Origin: Deltaproteobacteria bacterium
GTDB lineage: Bacteria; Myxococcota_A; Polyangia; GCA-2747355; JADLHG01
DNA: 64,000 bases
Assembly (NCBI GenBank): GCA_020848905.1
Contig: JADLHG010000045.1
Span: 1 to 64,000, forward strand
Direction: 5' to 3'
Each line of letters starts with the position of its first letter. The stretch's first letter is position 1. The translations under genes and the position numbers were made by a program. The notes below the pieces were generated by a model. It had not been told where the DNA came from, searched no databases, and was given only the letters and a program-made list of their open reading frames with translations. This document shows positions 43,631-51,311 of the stretch, piece after piece.

Positions 43631-43677
43631 ACGCCCGGTGGGAAGCTAGCTTGCCGGCAACCCTTCCCACCGGGCGT
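43631..43677. terminator. 15-bp perfect hairpin after the integrase
   Basis: ACGCCCGGTGGGAAG (43631-43645) pairs fully with CTTCCCACCGGGCGT (43663-43677). Between them lies the palindrome TTGCCGGCAA. It begins at the base after the integrase stop. No T-run follows, so it may be a terminator shielding the tRNA or an integrase/host-factor site near attR. Confidence 0.6.
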
Positions 43678-43716
43678 ACGAGCAACCACTGATTAGGCGG
43701 TTGTCGTCGGAACGAA

Positions 43717-43760
43717 GTGGAGCTGACGCGGATCGAACGCGCGACCTCTAGAGTGCGATT
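43717..43760. other. attR: element copy of the tRNA 3' end
   Basis: 44 bp identical to 33862-33905. Here it joins the native 5' half (43761-43790) and so keeps the tRNA intact. The strand exchange must lie in or near the anticodon stem-loop. Confidence 0.93.
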
Positions 43761-43790
43761 CTAGCGCTCTCCCAGCTGAGCTACAGCCCC
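43718..43790 (-). tRNA. tRNA-Ala (anticodon CGC)
   Basis: 73 nt on the minus strand from 43790. Acceptor GGGGCTG pairs with CAGCTCC, and the third pair is G3:U70, the alanine identity element. D-arm GCTC/GAGC, anticodon stem CTAGA/TCTAG with loop ATCGCAC (anticodon CGC), T-arm GCGCG/CGCGT with TTCGATC. Discriminator A; CCA is not encoded. It is the integration target. Confidence 0.95.
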
Positions 43791-43826
43791 AGACCTATGG
43801 CGAATTAGCATCCGGGGCGGCGCTTG

Positions 43827-45725
43827 TCAACGGGCGCGACGCGAAGCTTTAGCGGGACGCGGGGCGAGGGCGCGGACGGTGGGCTCGGCGGGGCCGCGGC
43901 TCTGGGAGCCCGCCGACTGACCGAGCTGCGCCGCGGCGGCCTGGGCCTCGCCGTAGTCCACGGGCACGCCGATGAGCGTCGGGCCTTCACGCAGCAGAGC
44001 CTGCCGGATGAGCGGGCCGAGCTCTTTCGCGCTCCTCACGACGTAGCCCTTGGCGCCGAGGCCCTGGGCCAGCGCGCGCAGGTTCAGCGCCGGCACCTCC
44101 ACTGCCGCGGGGACGAGGCCGCTGCGGAGCTGGTGGTTCTCGATGAGGCCCAGCCGCCGGTCGAGGAGCACGACGTGCACGACGGGCAGGCGCTGCTGCG
44201 CGGCCGTGGCCAGCTCCTGCACGTTCATCATGAGGCCGCCGTCTCCGCTCACCGCGAAGACCTTGAGCTCGGGGCGCGCAACCTGGGCGCCGATGGCCGC
44301 GGGGAGCGCCACGCCCATGGTGGAGAGCCCGTTCGGCACCATCACCTCGCCGGGCTTTCGCACCTCGAGCCACTGGGTCAGGAAGCCCTTGTTGAGGCCC
44401 ACGTCCCCGAAGACCATCGCGCGCGCGCCGCCCGCCTCGGCCGCGTCGAGGGCGCGCCGGAGCTCGGCCATGATGCGCTGGGGCTTGATGGGCGCGTCAC
44501 CCTCGCCGGCCAGATACGGGGCGAGCTCCGCGGCGTGTCGCACGCGCAGGGCGTGGGCCGCCTCGCGCGCCGCCTCGGGGGCGCGATACTCGCCGAGCTT
44601 GCCGTGCAGCGCGTTCAGGCCCTCGATGATCCCCGTCTTCAGCGCCACCGCCAGGTCGAACCCCGTCACGCGGTGCTCTGCGGGAAAGGCCTGCGGGCTG
44701 AGGTGCACGATGCGGGCTCGGCCGCCGGGGTTGAAGGTTTTCGGGTCGAAGATCTCCGTCGGGTGATACCCCACCGTGAAGATCAGGTCGGACTGCTTCA
44801 GGAGCTCGGCGGCCTTCCCCCGGGCGAAGGCGTCGAGCGGCGGCACGACGAGCGCGTCGCTCGACGGGAACATCCCCTTGGCGATGGCCGACGGGACCAG
44901 CGGGAGCCCGTGGAGCCGGGCGAAGGCGCGCACGCGGCGAGCCGTGGGTCCGGCGAGCTCCTGCAGCACGCCGTCTCCGGCCAGGATCACGGGGCACTTC
45001 GCATCCCGCAGGAGCGCGGCGGCCGTCTCGAGGCTGGCCTCGTCGGGGAGCGCGCGCCTTGGAGCGGGCGCTCGGGCGAGGGAGCCGCGGGTCGAGACGG
45101 ACGCACCCGCCACCGCCGCGGGGAGCGACAGGTGCACGGGCCCCGGGTTCGCCAGCGCCGCCGCCACGAGCTTGCGCGCGGTGGCCACGACCGAGCCAGG
45201 TCGGCGCGCCTCGAGCGAGAGCCGCGTGACCGGACGGAAGAGCCGCGTGAGGGACAGCTTCTGGTGATAGCCCTCGGGGCGTTCGATGGGCCCTTGCCCG
45301 GTGATGAGCAGGAGCGGCACGTTCTCCGAGAGCGCGTTCGCCGCGCCAGTGACGAGATTCGTCGCTCCCGGGCCGAGCGTCGAGAGCACCACGCCCAGGC
45401 GGCCGGTGGCTCGCGCGTAGCCCGTGGCCATGAGGGACGCGCCTTGCTCGTTGCCGGCCAGCACGAAGCGGATCGTGGGCGAGCGGCGCAAGGCGTCGAT
45501 GAGGTAGAGCGTCTCCTCGCCCGGCACGCCGAAGACGGTCGTGACGCCCTCGGCCTCCAGGTAGCGTACGAGCCGCTCGGCCGCGGTGGTCGTGCTGGGG
45601 GTGGTTCGCGTATCCGCGGCCCGCGTCTCCGCCGCGACGAGGCCCTGCGCGAGCGCGGCCAGCGCCCCGACGAGCTTCCAGGCGAGCGCGCGATGTCGGA
45701 GGCCCCGAAGGGGCGAGAGGTGCAC
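43827..45725 (-). CDS. Acetolactate-synthase-like TPP enzyme with a signal-peptide-like N-terminus
   Basis: 632 residues from GTG 45725. The first 40 residues (LAWKLVGALAALAQGLVAAE, then TRAADTRT) look like a Sec signal, which is unusual for this family. The core follows: YLEAEGVTTVFGVPGEE, then NEQGASLMATGYARATG with the catalytic Glu, and GDGGLMMNVQELATAAQQ as the TPP motif. The usual Asn-Asn at the end of the TPP motif reads DR (VVLLDRRLGLI), which may alter Mg binding. The tail is Ala/Arg/Pro-rich. No small subunit or other branched-chain gene is nearby, so it may not be a true IlvB. The end of the gene lies 36 bp from the tRNA. Confidence 0.82.
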   Translation of the reverse strand: MHLSPLRGLRHRALAWKLVGALAALAQGLVAAETRAADTRTTPSTTTAAERLVRYLEAEGVTTVFGVPGEETLYLIDALRRSPTIRFVLAGNEQGASLMATGYARATGRLGVVLSTLGPGATNLVTGAANALSENVPLLLITGQGPIERPEGYHQKLSLTRLFRPVTRLSLEARRPGSVVATARKLVAAALANPGPVHLSLPAAVAGASVSTRGSLARAPAPRRALPDEASLETAAALLRDAKCPVILAGDGVLQELAGPTARRVRAFARLHGLPLVPSAIAKGMFPSSDALVVPPLDAFARGKAAELLKQSDLIFTVGYHPTEIFDPKTFNPGGRARIVHLSPQAFPAEHRVTGFDLAVALKTGIIEGLNALHGKLGEYRAPEAAREAAHALRVRHAAELAPYLAGEGDAPIKPQRIMAELRRALDAAEAGGARAMVFGDVGLNKGFLTQWLEVRKPGEVMVPNGLSTMGVALPAAIGAQVARPELKVFAVSGDGGLMMNVQELATAAQQRLPVVHVVLLDRRLGLIENHQLRSGLVPAAVEVPALNLRALAQGLGAKGYVVRSAKELGPLIRQALLREGPTLIGVPVDYGEAQAAAAQLGQSAGSQSRGPAEPTVRALAPRPAKASRRAR

Positions 45726-45884
45726 GGACGGGTCCTTCCCCTCGTGACGCTCTACGAGAGGGCAACCCCCGTACCAGGGCGCGAAGCGGCTAAGGGCCTG
45801 GAACCAGCGGGACGCGCGTCGGCCGCGCGGTCCCCGGGGCTCCGGCTTTCGGTGTTCCGGCGGCCAGGCCGCGAGCCCGGTTGC

Positions 45885-47027
45885 TCACTCGGAGGGGGAC
45901 TTGGGTTGCGTCGCTTCGGGGATGTCCATGCCGCGGTAGCGACCGTTCATGGGGAAGGCTACCGGGAAGGGGTAGCGCGCGGCCAGGTCCACCATCCAGA
46001 CGTAGCGCATGTCGGTGGACTTGCATCCGAGCGTCGACGACGGCGACGAGATCACCGACGGCATGCCCGGGAGCTGCACCATGTAGCCGTGGTGCCGATG
46101 CCCGTTGAATACCATGTTGATACCGGACTCGGTGCACGCCCGCATCACCTCCGCGGCGTTACGCAGGCGCATCCCCATCTCGATCGGCTGGCGCCCCGTG
46201 AGCTCGAAGGGCATGCGCAGGATGTGGTGGTGCAAAAGCGCGATGCGCAGCCGCGCGCTGGCGAAGATGCGGTCGGTGCCGAGCTGCCGCAGCCAGGTGA
46301 GCTGGTCCTCGGTGACCTCCCCGCTCGCGCTCAGGATCGTGATCGGCGCCTTGCACGAGCTCAGCCCCACCACGGCCACGTCTCCCACGTAGCGCAGGTA
46401 CGCGCCCGTCTCGTTGGCTTGACACTCCACGTGCTCCGCAAACGACTTGTAGCCATCCTCGCGCAGGGCGATGCGCGCCTTGCGCCCCTTGCGCGGGAAC
46501 ATCTCGTAGGTGTCGTGGTTGCCGGGGACGACGAGCAGCCGGTGCCGGTCGATCCAGGGCTTCAGATAGTGCTCGATGAGCGCGTAGCCGAAGCCGTTGT
46601 CCGTCATGTCGCCGGTCAGGACGATCACCTCGGGCGTCAGGCGCTGGAGGTGTTCGAGGAGGTTAAGGAAGAGCAGGTTGGTGTTGTGCCGGTCCACCTT
46701 CAGCAGCGCCGAGAGATCCTCGGGGGCCGGGCGGTTCTTGATCAGATTCTCCGAGGAGGTGAGGTGGCGCTCCATGGCCAGCGAGAGCATGGAGCCGATC
46801 AGCTTGTCGTCCTTCTTGGGCCACCCCTTCACCCAGTGGACCACGCCCTCCGGGTCCACGAGGCGCACCCGGTCGGGGCGGTTCTTCTTGTCCTTGAGCC
46901 CCTCGATGCTCCAGCGCTGCCAGGCGTGGAGCTGCTCCCAGCCCTCCTCGTCCTCGCCGCGCTGGGTCCAGGTGCCGGTTTCGCCGTAGCGCGAGAGATG
47001 CAGATCGCTGAGGTGGGCCAATCGCAT
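45885..47027 (-). CDS. Calcineurin-like metallophosphoesterase
   Basis: 380 residues. LAHLSDLHLS (Asp/His), LTGDMTDNGF, VVPGNHDTYE, ALLHHHILRM and VFNGHRHHGY are the five metal-site blocks of the Mn/Fe phosphoesterases. A large insert at about 18-110 (RGEDEEGWEQLHAWQRW ... DDKLIGSMLSLAMERH) separates block 1 from block 2. No signal peptide. The substrate, probably a cyclic nucleotide, nucleotide or phosphoprotein, is unknown. Confidence 0.9.
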   Translation of the reverse strand: MRLAHLSDLHLSRYGETGTWTQRGEDEEGWEQLHAWQRWSIEGLKDKKNRPDRVRLVDPEGVVHWVKGWPKKDDKLIGSMLSLAMERHLTSSENLIKNRPAPEDLSALLKVDRHNTNLLFLNLLEHLQRLTPEVIVLTGDMTDNGFGYALIEHYLKPWIDRHRLLVVPGNHDTYEMFPRKGRKARIALREDGYKSFAEHVECQANETGAYLRYVGDVAVVGLSSCKAPITILSASGEVTEDQLTWLRQLGTDRIFASARLRIALLHHHILRMPFELTGRQPIEMGMRLRNAAEVMRACTESGINMVFNGHRHHGYMVQLPGMPSVISSPSSTLGCKSTDMRYVWMVDLAARYPFPVAFPMNGRYRGMDIPEATQPKSPSE

Positions 47028-47095
47028 CGCCGCTCATTGCAGCACGTCCGCTGCAGGCGGTCAAAGGGACCGTCGATCCGGAGAGCGAGGGGGAA

Positions 47096-47506
47096 TCAGC
47101 GCGCGAGGAGGCGCGAGATCGTGGCGGTCGCGGCGTCGTGCTGGCTTGCCGTCAGGCCGGCGGGGAGCCGCACGCTGAGCTCGCTTCCCTCGGGAGCGCG
47201 CTGGGCCAGGCTCCAGCGGGCCGGCTCGCACGAGGTCTCCGAGGCGATTCCGATCGAGAGCAGTCCCTGGTGTAGCGCCGCGGCGAGCGCCAGGCCGCGT
47301 CCGAGCGGCGCCTCGAGCCTCGTCGCGCGCAGGGCCCACTCGCCATTCGCGACGCGCTCGAGGAGCGGAGCTACCACGCGTTCCTGCGTGCGCGACCACT
47401 CCTCGGACGAGATCTCGCGCAGCGGACCTTCCACGGCCAGCCTGCCGGCCTGGGCCGAGGACGAGACCAGCGTGGCCAACAGGACCGTGAACACCGCGGT
47501 GCGCAT
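47096..47506 (-). CDS. Small exported protein of unknown function
   Basis: 136 residues. Signal peptide MRTAVFTVLLATLVSSSAQA is cut before GRLAVEGP. The mature 115 residues have a helix (WSRTQERVVAPLLERVANGE) and beta strands with one Cys (SETSCEP). No family recognised. Confidence 0.7.
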   Translation of the reverse strand: MRTAVFTVLLATLVSSSAQAGRLAVEGPLREISSEEWSRTQERVVAPLLERVANGEWALRATRLEAPLGRGLALAAALHQGLLSIGIASETSCEPARWSLAQRAPEGSELSVRLPAGLTASQHDAATATISRLLAR

Positions 47507-47611
47507 GCTCCTGTCGAAAAGCAGGATCTATGCCCGTGTGGAGGGGCGGTGTCGCCCGGGTAGGATCTTGGGATCGTTAGGATCCGAGGGTGAGGCGCCG
47601 GCGGTCTGGGG

Positions 47612-48445
47612 TCACTGGTCTCCAGCGACCGGGGCGAGCTGTCCGAGGCCGGACTCGCTGGTGCGCCGACGGGGACGCTGCCCCACCTGCCGAGCGAGCT
47701 GCCGGATGGCCTGCGTCACGGCGGCGTCGGGGGCGGTCTCGAGGAGCAGCCGGCCCTGGTTGGCCGCGCCGATGACGGTGGGGAAGTCGTTCTCCACGAA
47801 CGCGTCCACGGTGGCGCCGAGCTCGGCGGCCACGCTCTGCGCCGGTCGATCGTGTGCCGCGTGCCACCGGTTGAGCACGACCTTGACCCGCGCTCCGAGG
47901 CCGAGCTGCTGCAGGAGGTCGAGGCTTCTCCGGCCGCTCTTGATCGACGGACCGTCCGGCGTGAGCACCAGCAGGATGCGATCCGTCTGATCCAGGGCCG
48001 CGAGGGAGGTCGCGCCGAGGTCCCGAAGCCCGTCGATCACCACGAGGTCGAACGCGCGGCGCAGCAGGGCCAGTAGCTCGACCGTCGCGGCGGCCGTCGG
48101 TTGAATGGCGTGCAGCGGGTGGTCCGACTGGGCCAGCACGTAGAGGCCGCTCGGGTGCTGCGGCAGGAGCAACGGGAGCTGCTCGGCCCTCAGGCGGCCG
48201 AGCTCCTGGAACGCATCACCGAGGGAGAAGCGTCCCGTGAGGTCCAGCTGCGCGAGCACATCGCCGGTCTGCAGGTCCAGATCTACGAGGGCCACGCGTG
48301 CGCCGGTCCGGCCACGTTCGGCGTGCGCCGCGCCAGCGAGGTTCACCGCGAGCGTCGTGGCGCCGCTGCCCCCCTTCGCGCCGAAGAGCGACAGGACCGT
48401 GCCGTGTCGAGAAGACGCCCCATCCGCCTGCCGCGCGCTCCGCAT
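47612..48445 (-). CDS. ParA/MinD-family ATPase (CpaE-like)
   Basis: 277 residues. Deviant Walker A VLSLFGAKGGSGATTLAVNL near the N-terminus, VALVDLDLQTGDV as the switch, FDLVVIDGLRDLG as Walker B and VVLNRWHAA near the base-recognition site. This set fits CpaE/TadZ- or MinD-type deviant Walker ATPases that position structures at membranes or poles. There is no ParB, pilus or Min partner in the window, so the cargo is unknown. Confidence 0.85.
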   Translation of the reverse strand: MRSARQADGASSRHGTVLSLFGAKGGSGATTLAVNLAGAAHAERGRTGARVALVDLDLQTGDVLAQLDLTGRFSLGDAFQELGRLRAEQLPLLLPQHPSGLYVLAQSDHPLHAIQPTAAATVELLALLRRAFDLVVIDGLRDLGATSLAALDQTDRILLVLTPDGPSIKSGRRSLDLLQQLGLGARVKVVLNRWHAAHDRPAQSVAAELGATVDAFVENDFPTVIGAANQGRLLLETAPDAAVTQAIRQLARQVGQRPRRRTSESGLGQLAPVAGDQ

Positions 48446-48604
48446 GCTCTTCCGTCCTCGAGTTGTTCGCTGGTCGCCGCTGAAAAACCCATGCTACGCG
48501 GAAGCGGCGTGCCCGAGAAGGACCGAAAGGGTCGGCGGTCGTCTTTTGTCTCGGCGATTTCTCGACGAGGTGCGGCATTGTGTGGGGGAGAGTGGGAGGT
48601 GCGC

Positions 48605-51202
48605 CTAGCTTAGGACGAGGAGCAGGTGGACTTTGGCCGGCGACCCGGCCGCGGTCAGGCGGCGCCCGACGAGCAGCCGCTGAAGCTCCGTGCGGAGGGG
48701 CTCGGCCGCGGCGGCGTGACCGGCCAGGCGCAGCGAGGTGATGCGACCGTCCGCTCCGACGTGCAGCGTCATGCTGAAACGCCCGCGCAGGGCCCGAGCC
48801 TGCACCCCCAGCCGGCGGCCCACCTCACGGACGAGCCGGGCCATCGCCTCGCCGAGCTGCGTGCGCTCGATAGTGGAGCGCAGGCCGCTCACCTGCGGGG
48901 AGCCGACGACGGCCAGCTCGGCCCAGTTGGCCTTCTTCGGGCGCGCTTTCTTGCCTGTCCGGTCGGCGTCGCCACTGCCGCCAAGCTCTTCTCCCGCTTC
49001 CCGCGCCGCCTTGCCCGAGGCGTGGCTGCGCCGGCCAGGCAGAAGCCCATCCAGCCGGATGCTTGGCTCGGTGGCGGCGACAGGCGCCGAGGCCTGCCGA
49101 TGGGCGATGCGGCCGCGCCCGCCGTACCCGCGGCCGTAGCCGGTCCCGCCGTAGACGGGGCCATCCGCGCTGCGACGAGACAGTCGGGCCGAGCCCATCA
49201 CCGGGGACGCCGTCGCCGGCGCGGGACCCAGCGGCACGTTCCGCACATAGGCCGCGCGCGGGGCGGCGCGCTCGGAGACGCCGGCGGGCAGAGGTACCGG
49301 CACGGCCACGCGCTCCTGCTGGCCGCCTTGATTGCGCACCACCGTGTCCACCGCCACGAAGGCGGTGTACTTGGAGACGAGGCCGTAGCGCAGGGCCGTC
49401 TGCGTGATGGTGCGCTCGAACGTGGAGCTCGGGGTGGGAGTGACGGCCTCGAGGTCAGTGAGCTCGATCAGCGTCTGGCGGGCCCAGAGCAACGGGATGG
49501 CCGCGTGCGCGCTCGTCGGCGCGTCCGGCAGCGTGACGGCCAGCTTCTGCTCGAACGGCGCCCCCGCGAGGCGGCCGCGTACCGTCACGGTGCCCGCGCC
49601 CCCCTGGTCGTAGCGGCCCACCACGACGATCGGCTTGTCCGCGAAGAGGTCGCGTACCGCCGACGGCGAGAGGTCCTTGACCTTCAGGCCGCCGAAGTCG
49701 AGCGCCACGCTGGTGAGGGCCGGTCGCGAGAGCGTGGAGAAGATCTGGTCCACCACCTTCTGTGGCTTCTCGCGGTGCAGGATGTAGTAGGGCTCGCCGC
49801 CGCCGATGCGGGCCATCCCGTCGATGAGCATCCGGTTCACCGAGGAGCCCACGCCGAGGGCGAAGAGGTTCACGCCGTTGCCGTGCTCGCGCAGGAAGCG
49901 CAGCACCTGGGCCTCGTACCCGATGTAGCCGTCGGTGACGAAGAGCACGATGCGGGCGCGCGAGGGGTCCTTCTTCGCCTCGAGGGCGAGCCGCAGCGCG
50001 GGGAGGAACTCGGTGCCGCCACCGCCGCGCATGCTGGCCACGTACTGGATCCCGGCGGCCACGTTGGTGGGGCTCGCGGCGACCGCGGCCGGCGCGAACT
50101 GGTCGGGCATTCCGGCGAACTTGATGATCTGGAAGGTGTCCCGCTCGCGCACCTGGGAGAGGAGGCGCCGCACCACGGCCTGCGCCTGGGCGAGCGGCGT
50201 GCCGTACATCGAGCCCGAGTTGTCGACCACAAAGACGTACTCGCGCGGCGCGATGTCCGCGGGGAGCATCTTGGCCTTGGGCTGGATCATGAGCAGGAAG
50301 TGGCCCTGCTTGGCGTCGCGGTGCGAGAGGAGCGTGGCCTCGGGGCGGTCGCCGGCGAGGCGATAGCGCACCACGAAGTCCTTGTTCGGGACGCGGTCGC
50401 GCCGGTCGAGCGTGACCGTCGATGACGCGCCCTTCGCGGCGACCGAGGCGCGGTGCGAGACGACCTGGAGCCCGCGCAGAGCCGAGCCGCTGTGCACGGT
50501 GAGCCGGACCGAGATGTCGTGCCCCGGGCGGAGCCCCTTCTCGAGGAGCGGGGGGGTGATGCGCGAGGCGTCCGGCACGCGGGTCGTGTCGGTCCCCCAG
50601 CCGCTGCCGCTCTTCTGCCCGGTGGGCTCGCCGCCGCTCACGTAGCGCGGTCCGACGACCATCGGGAAGACGAACTCGTAGCGGCCCCCCTCGGGGACGA
50701 GGGCCTCGACGTACGAGAGCTCGACCCGGATCTGGTCGCCGGGAAGGATGTTGGCGATGGACTGCGTAAAGACGTTGTCCCGCTCCTGTTCGAGAAGCGC
50801 GGCGGTCCGCCCCTCGGAGCGAGCCTTGTCGTAGACGGCCTGCGCCTCCGCGCGCTTCTTCACCACGCCCCGGATCACGCGCGTGCCGACGTGGATGGTC
50901 ATGGCGTGGACCGCCGCGCGGTGGGGCAGCGGGAAGACGTAGACCGCCTCGATGGCCTTGCCGAAGGGGTTGTGGAAGTGCTGCGTGACGGCGACCTGCG
51001 CCACGACCCCCGAGACCTCGGCGCGCACGTCGGTGTGCTTGAGCGGCAGGGCCACGGTCTTGCCGGGGGGGCCCTGCGTGCGGAGGTAGCCGCCGTTCGT
51101 GACGGCGGGCCCTTGGTCGGCGGCTCCGGCGTTGGGGGTGAGAAGCAGAGCGGCGAGGAGCCCAAGCCCTGCCGTGCGGACGAGCGGGGTGCGTCGGGAC
51201 AT
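48605..51202 (-). CDS. VIT and VWA domain surface protein
   Basis: 865 residues. Signal peptide LRTAGLGLLAALLLTPNAGA-like at 9-27. VIT domain about 40-170 (VSGVVAQVAVTQHFHNPFGK, IEAVYVFPLPHRAAVHAMTI). VWA domain about 325-500 with an intact MIDAS start VFVVDNSGSM. A Gly/Tyr-rich tract (YGGTGYGRGYGGRGRI) lies about 682-697. The C-terminal 100 residues (RFSMTLHVGADGRITSLRLA) resemble a TonB/AgmX-like domain. Inter-alpha-inhibitor-like architecture suggests extracellular protein binding. It lies 109 bp downstream of the alpha-2-macroglobulin gene, probably in one operon. Confidence 0.88.
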   Translation of the reverse strand: MSRRTPLVRTAGLGLLAALLLTPNAGAADQGPAVTNGGYLRTQGPPGKTVALPLKHTDVRAEVSGVVAQVAVTQHFHNPFGKAIEAVYVFPLPHRAAVHAMTIHVGTRVIRGVVKKRAEAQAVYDKARSEGRTAALLEQERDNVFTQSIANILPGDQIRVELSYVEALVPEGGRYEFVFPMVVGPRYVSGGEPTGQKSGSGWGTDTTRVPDASRITPPLLEKGLRPGHDISVRLTVHSGSALRGLQVVSHRASVAAKGASSTVTLDRRDRVPNKDFVVRYRLAGDRPEATLLSHRDAKQGHFLLMIQPKAKMLPADIAPREYVFVVDNSGSMYGTPLAQAQAVVRRLLSQVRERDTFQIIKFAGMPDQFAPAAVAASPTNVAAGIQYVASMRGGGGTEFLPALRLALEAKKDPSRARIVLFVTDGYIGYEAQVLRFLREHGNGVNLFALGVGSSVNRMLIDGMARIGGGEPYYILHREKPQKVVDQIFSTLSRPALTSVALDFGGLKVKDLSPSAVRDLFADKPIVVVGRYDQGGAGTVTVRGRLAGAPFEQKLAVTLPDAPTSAHAAIPLLWARQTLIELTDLEAVTPTPSSTFERTITQTALRYGLVSKYTAFVAVDTVVRNQGGQQERVAVPVPLPAGVSERAAPRAAYVRNVPLGPAPATASPVMGSARLSRRSADGPVYGGTGYGRGYGGRGRIAHRQASAPVAATEPSIRLDGLLPGRRSHASGKAAREAGEELGGSGDADRTGKKARPKKANWAELAVVGSPQVSGLRSTIERTQLGEAMARLVREVGRRLGVQARALRGRFSMTLHVGADGRITSLRLAGHAAAAEPLRTELQRLLVGRRLTAAGSPAKVHLLLVLS

Positions 51203-51311
51203 GCGTTCACCTCGAGGGACCAGGGGTGGTTTCGCCGCGGCGAAGGCGGCCTCGGGAGGTGGTAACGCGCGAGGGCCGTGTTCGATCTAAGCGTCCGCCG
51301 TTCCGGCGGGC

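Larger units (their letters stand above)
33862..43760. mobile_element. Integrative element inserted in tRNA-Ala(CGC)
   Basis: The borders are an exact 44-bp direct repeat (33862-33905 and 43717-43760) equal to the tRNA-Ala 3' portion. Integrase and excisionase-like genes lie beside the right border, and the intact tRNA is rebuilt there, as is typical for tRNA-targeting islands. Contents in order: leader hairpin, DUF3987 protein, SprT-like protease, 61-bp repeat array, a leftward three-gene set, a rightward four-gene set, a leftward gene with a gene remnant, a regulator-like gene, HTH, small ORF, integrase. There are no portal, capsid, terminase, relaxase or type IV genes. It could be a phage-satellite-like or plasmid-derived island; the class is inference. 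Confidence 0.92.

Noticed and set aside
43827-45725. Assignment as ilvB
   Set aside because: Signal-like leader, altered TPP motif and no small subunit or pathway neighbours.
43824-47990. 1388-residue plus-strand open frame
   Set aside because: Antisense to a TPP enzyme and a metallophosphoesterase with clear motifs; its His/Arg/Gly-rich translation is typical of GC-rich shadows.
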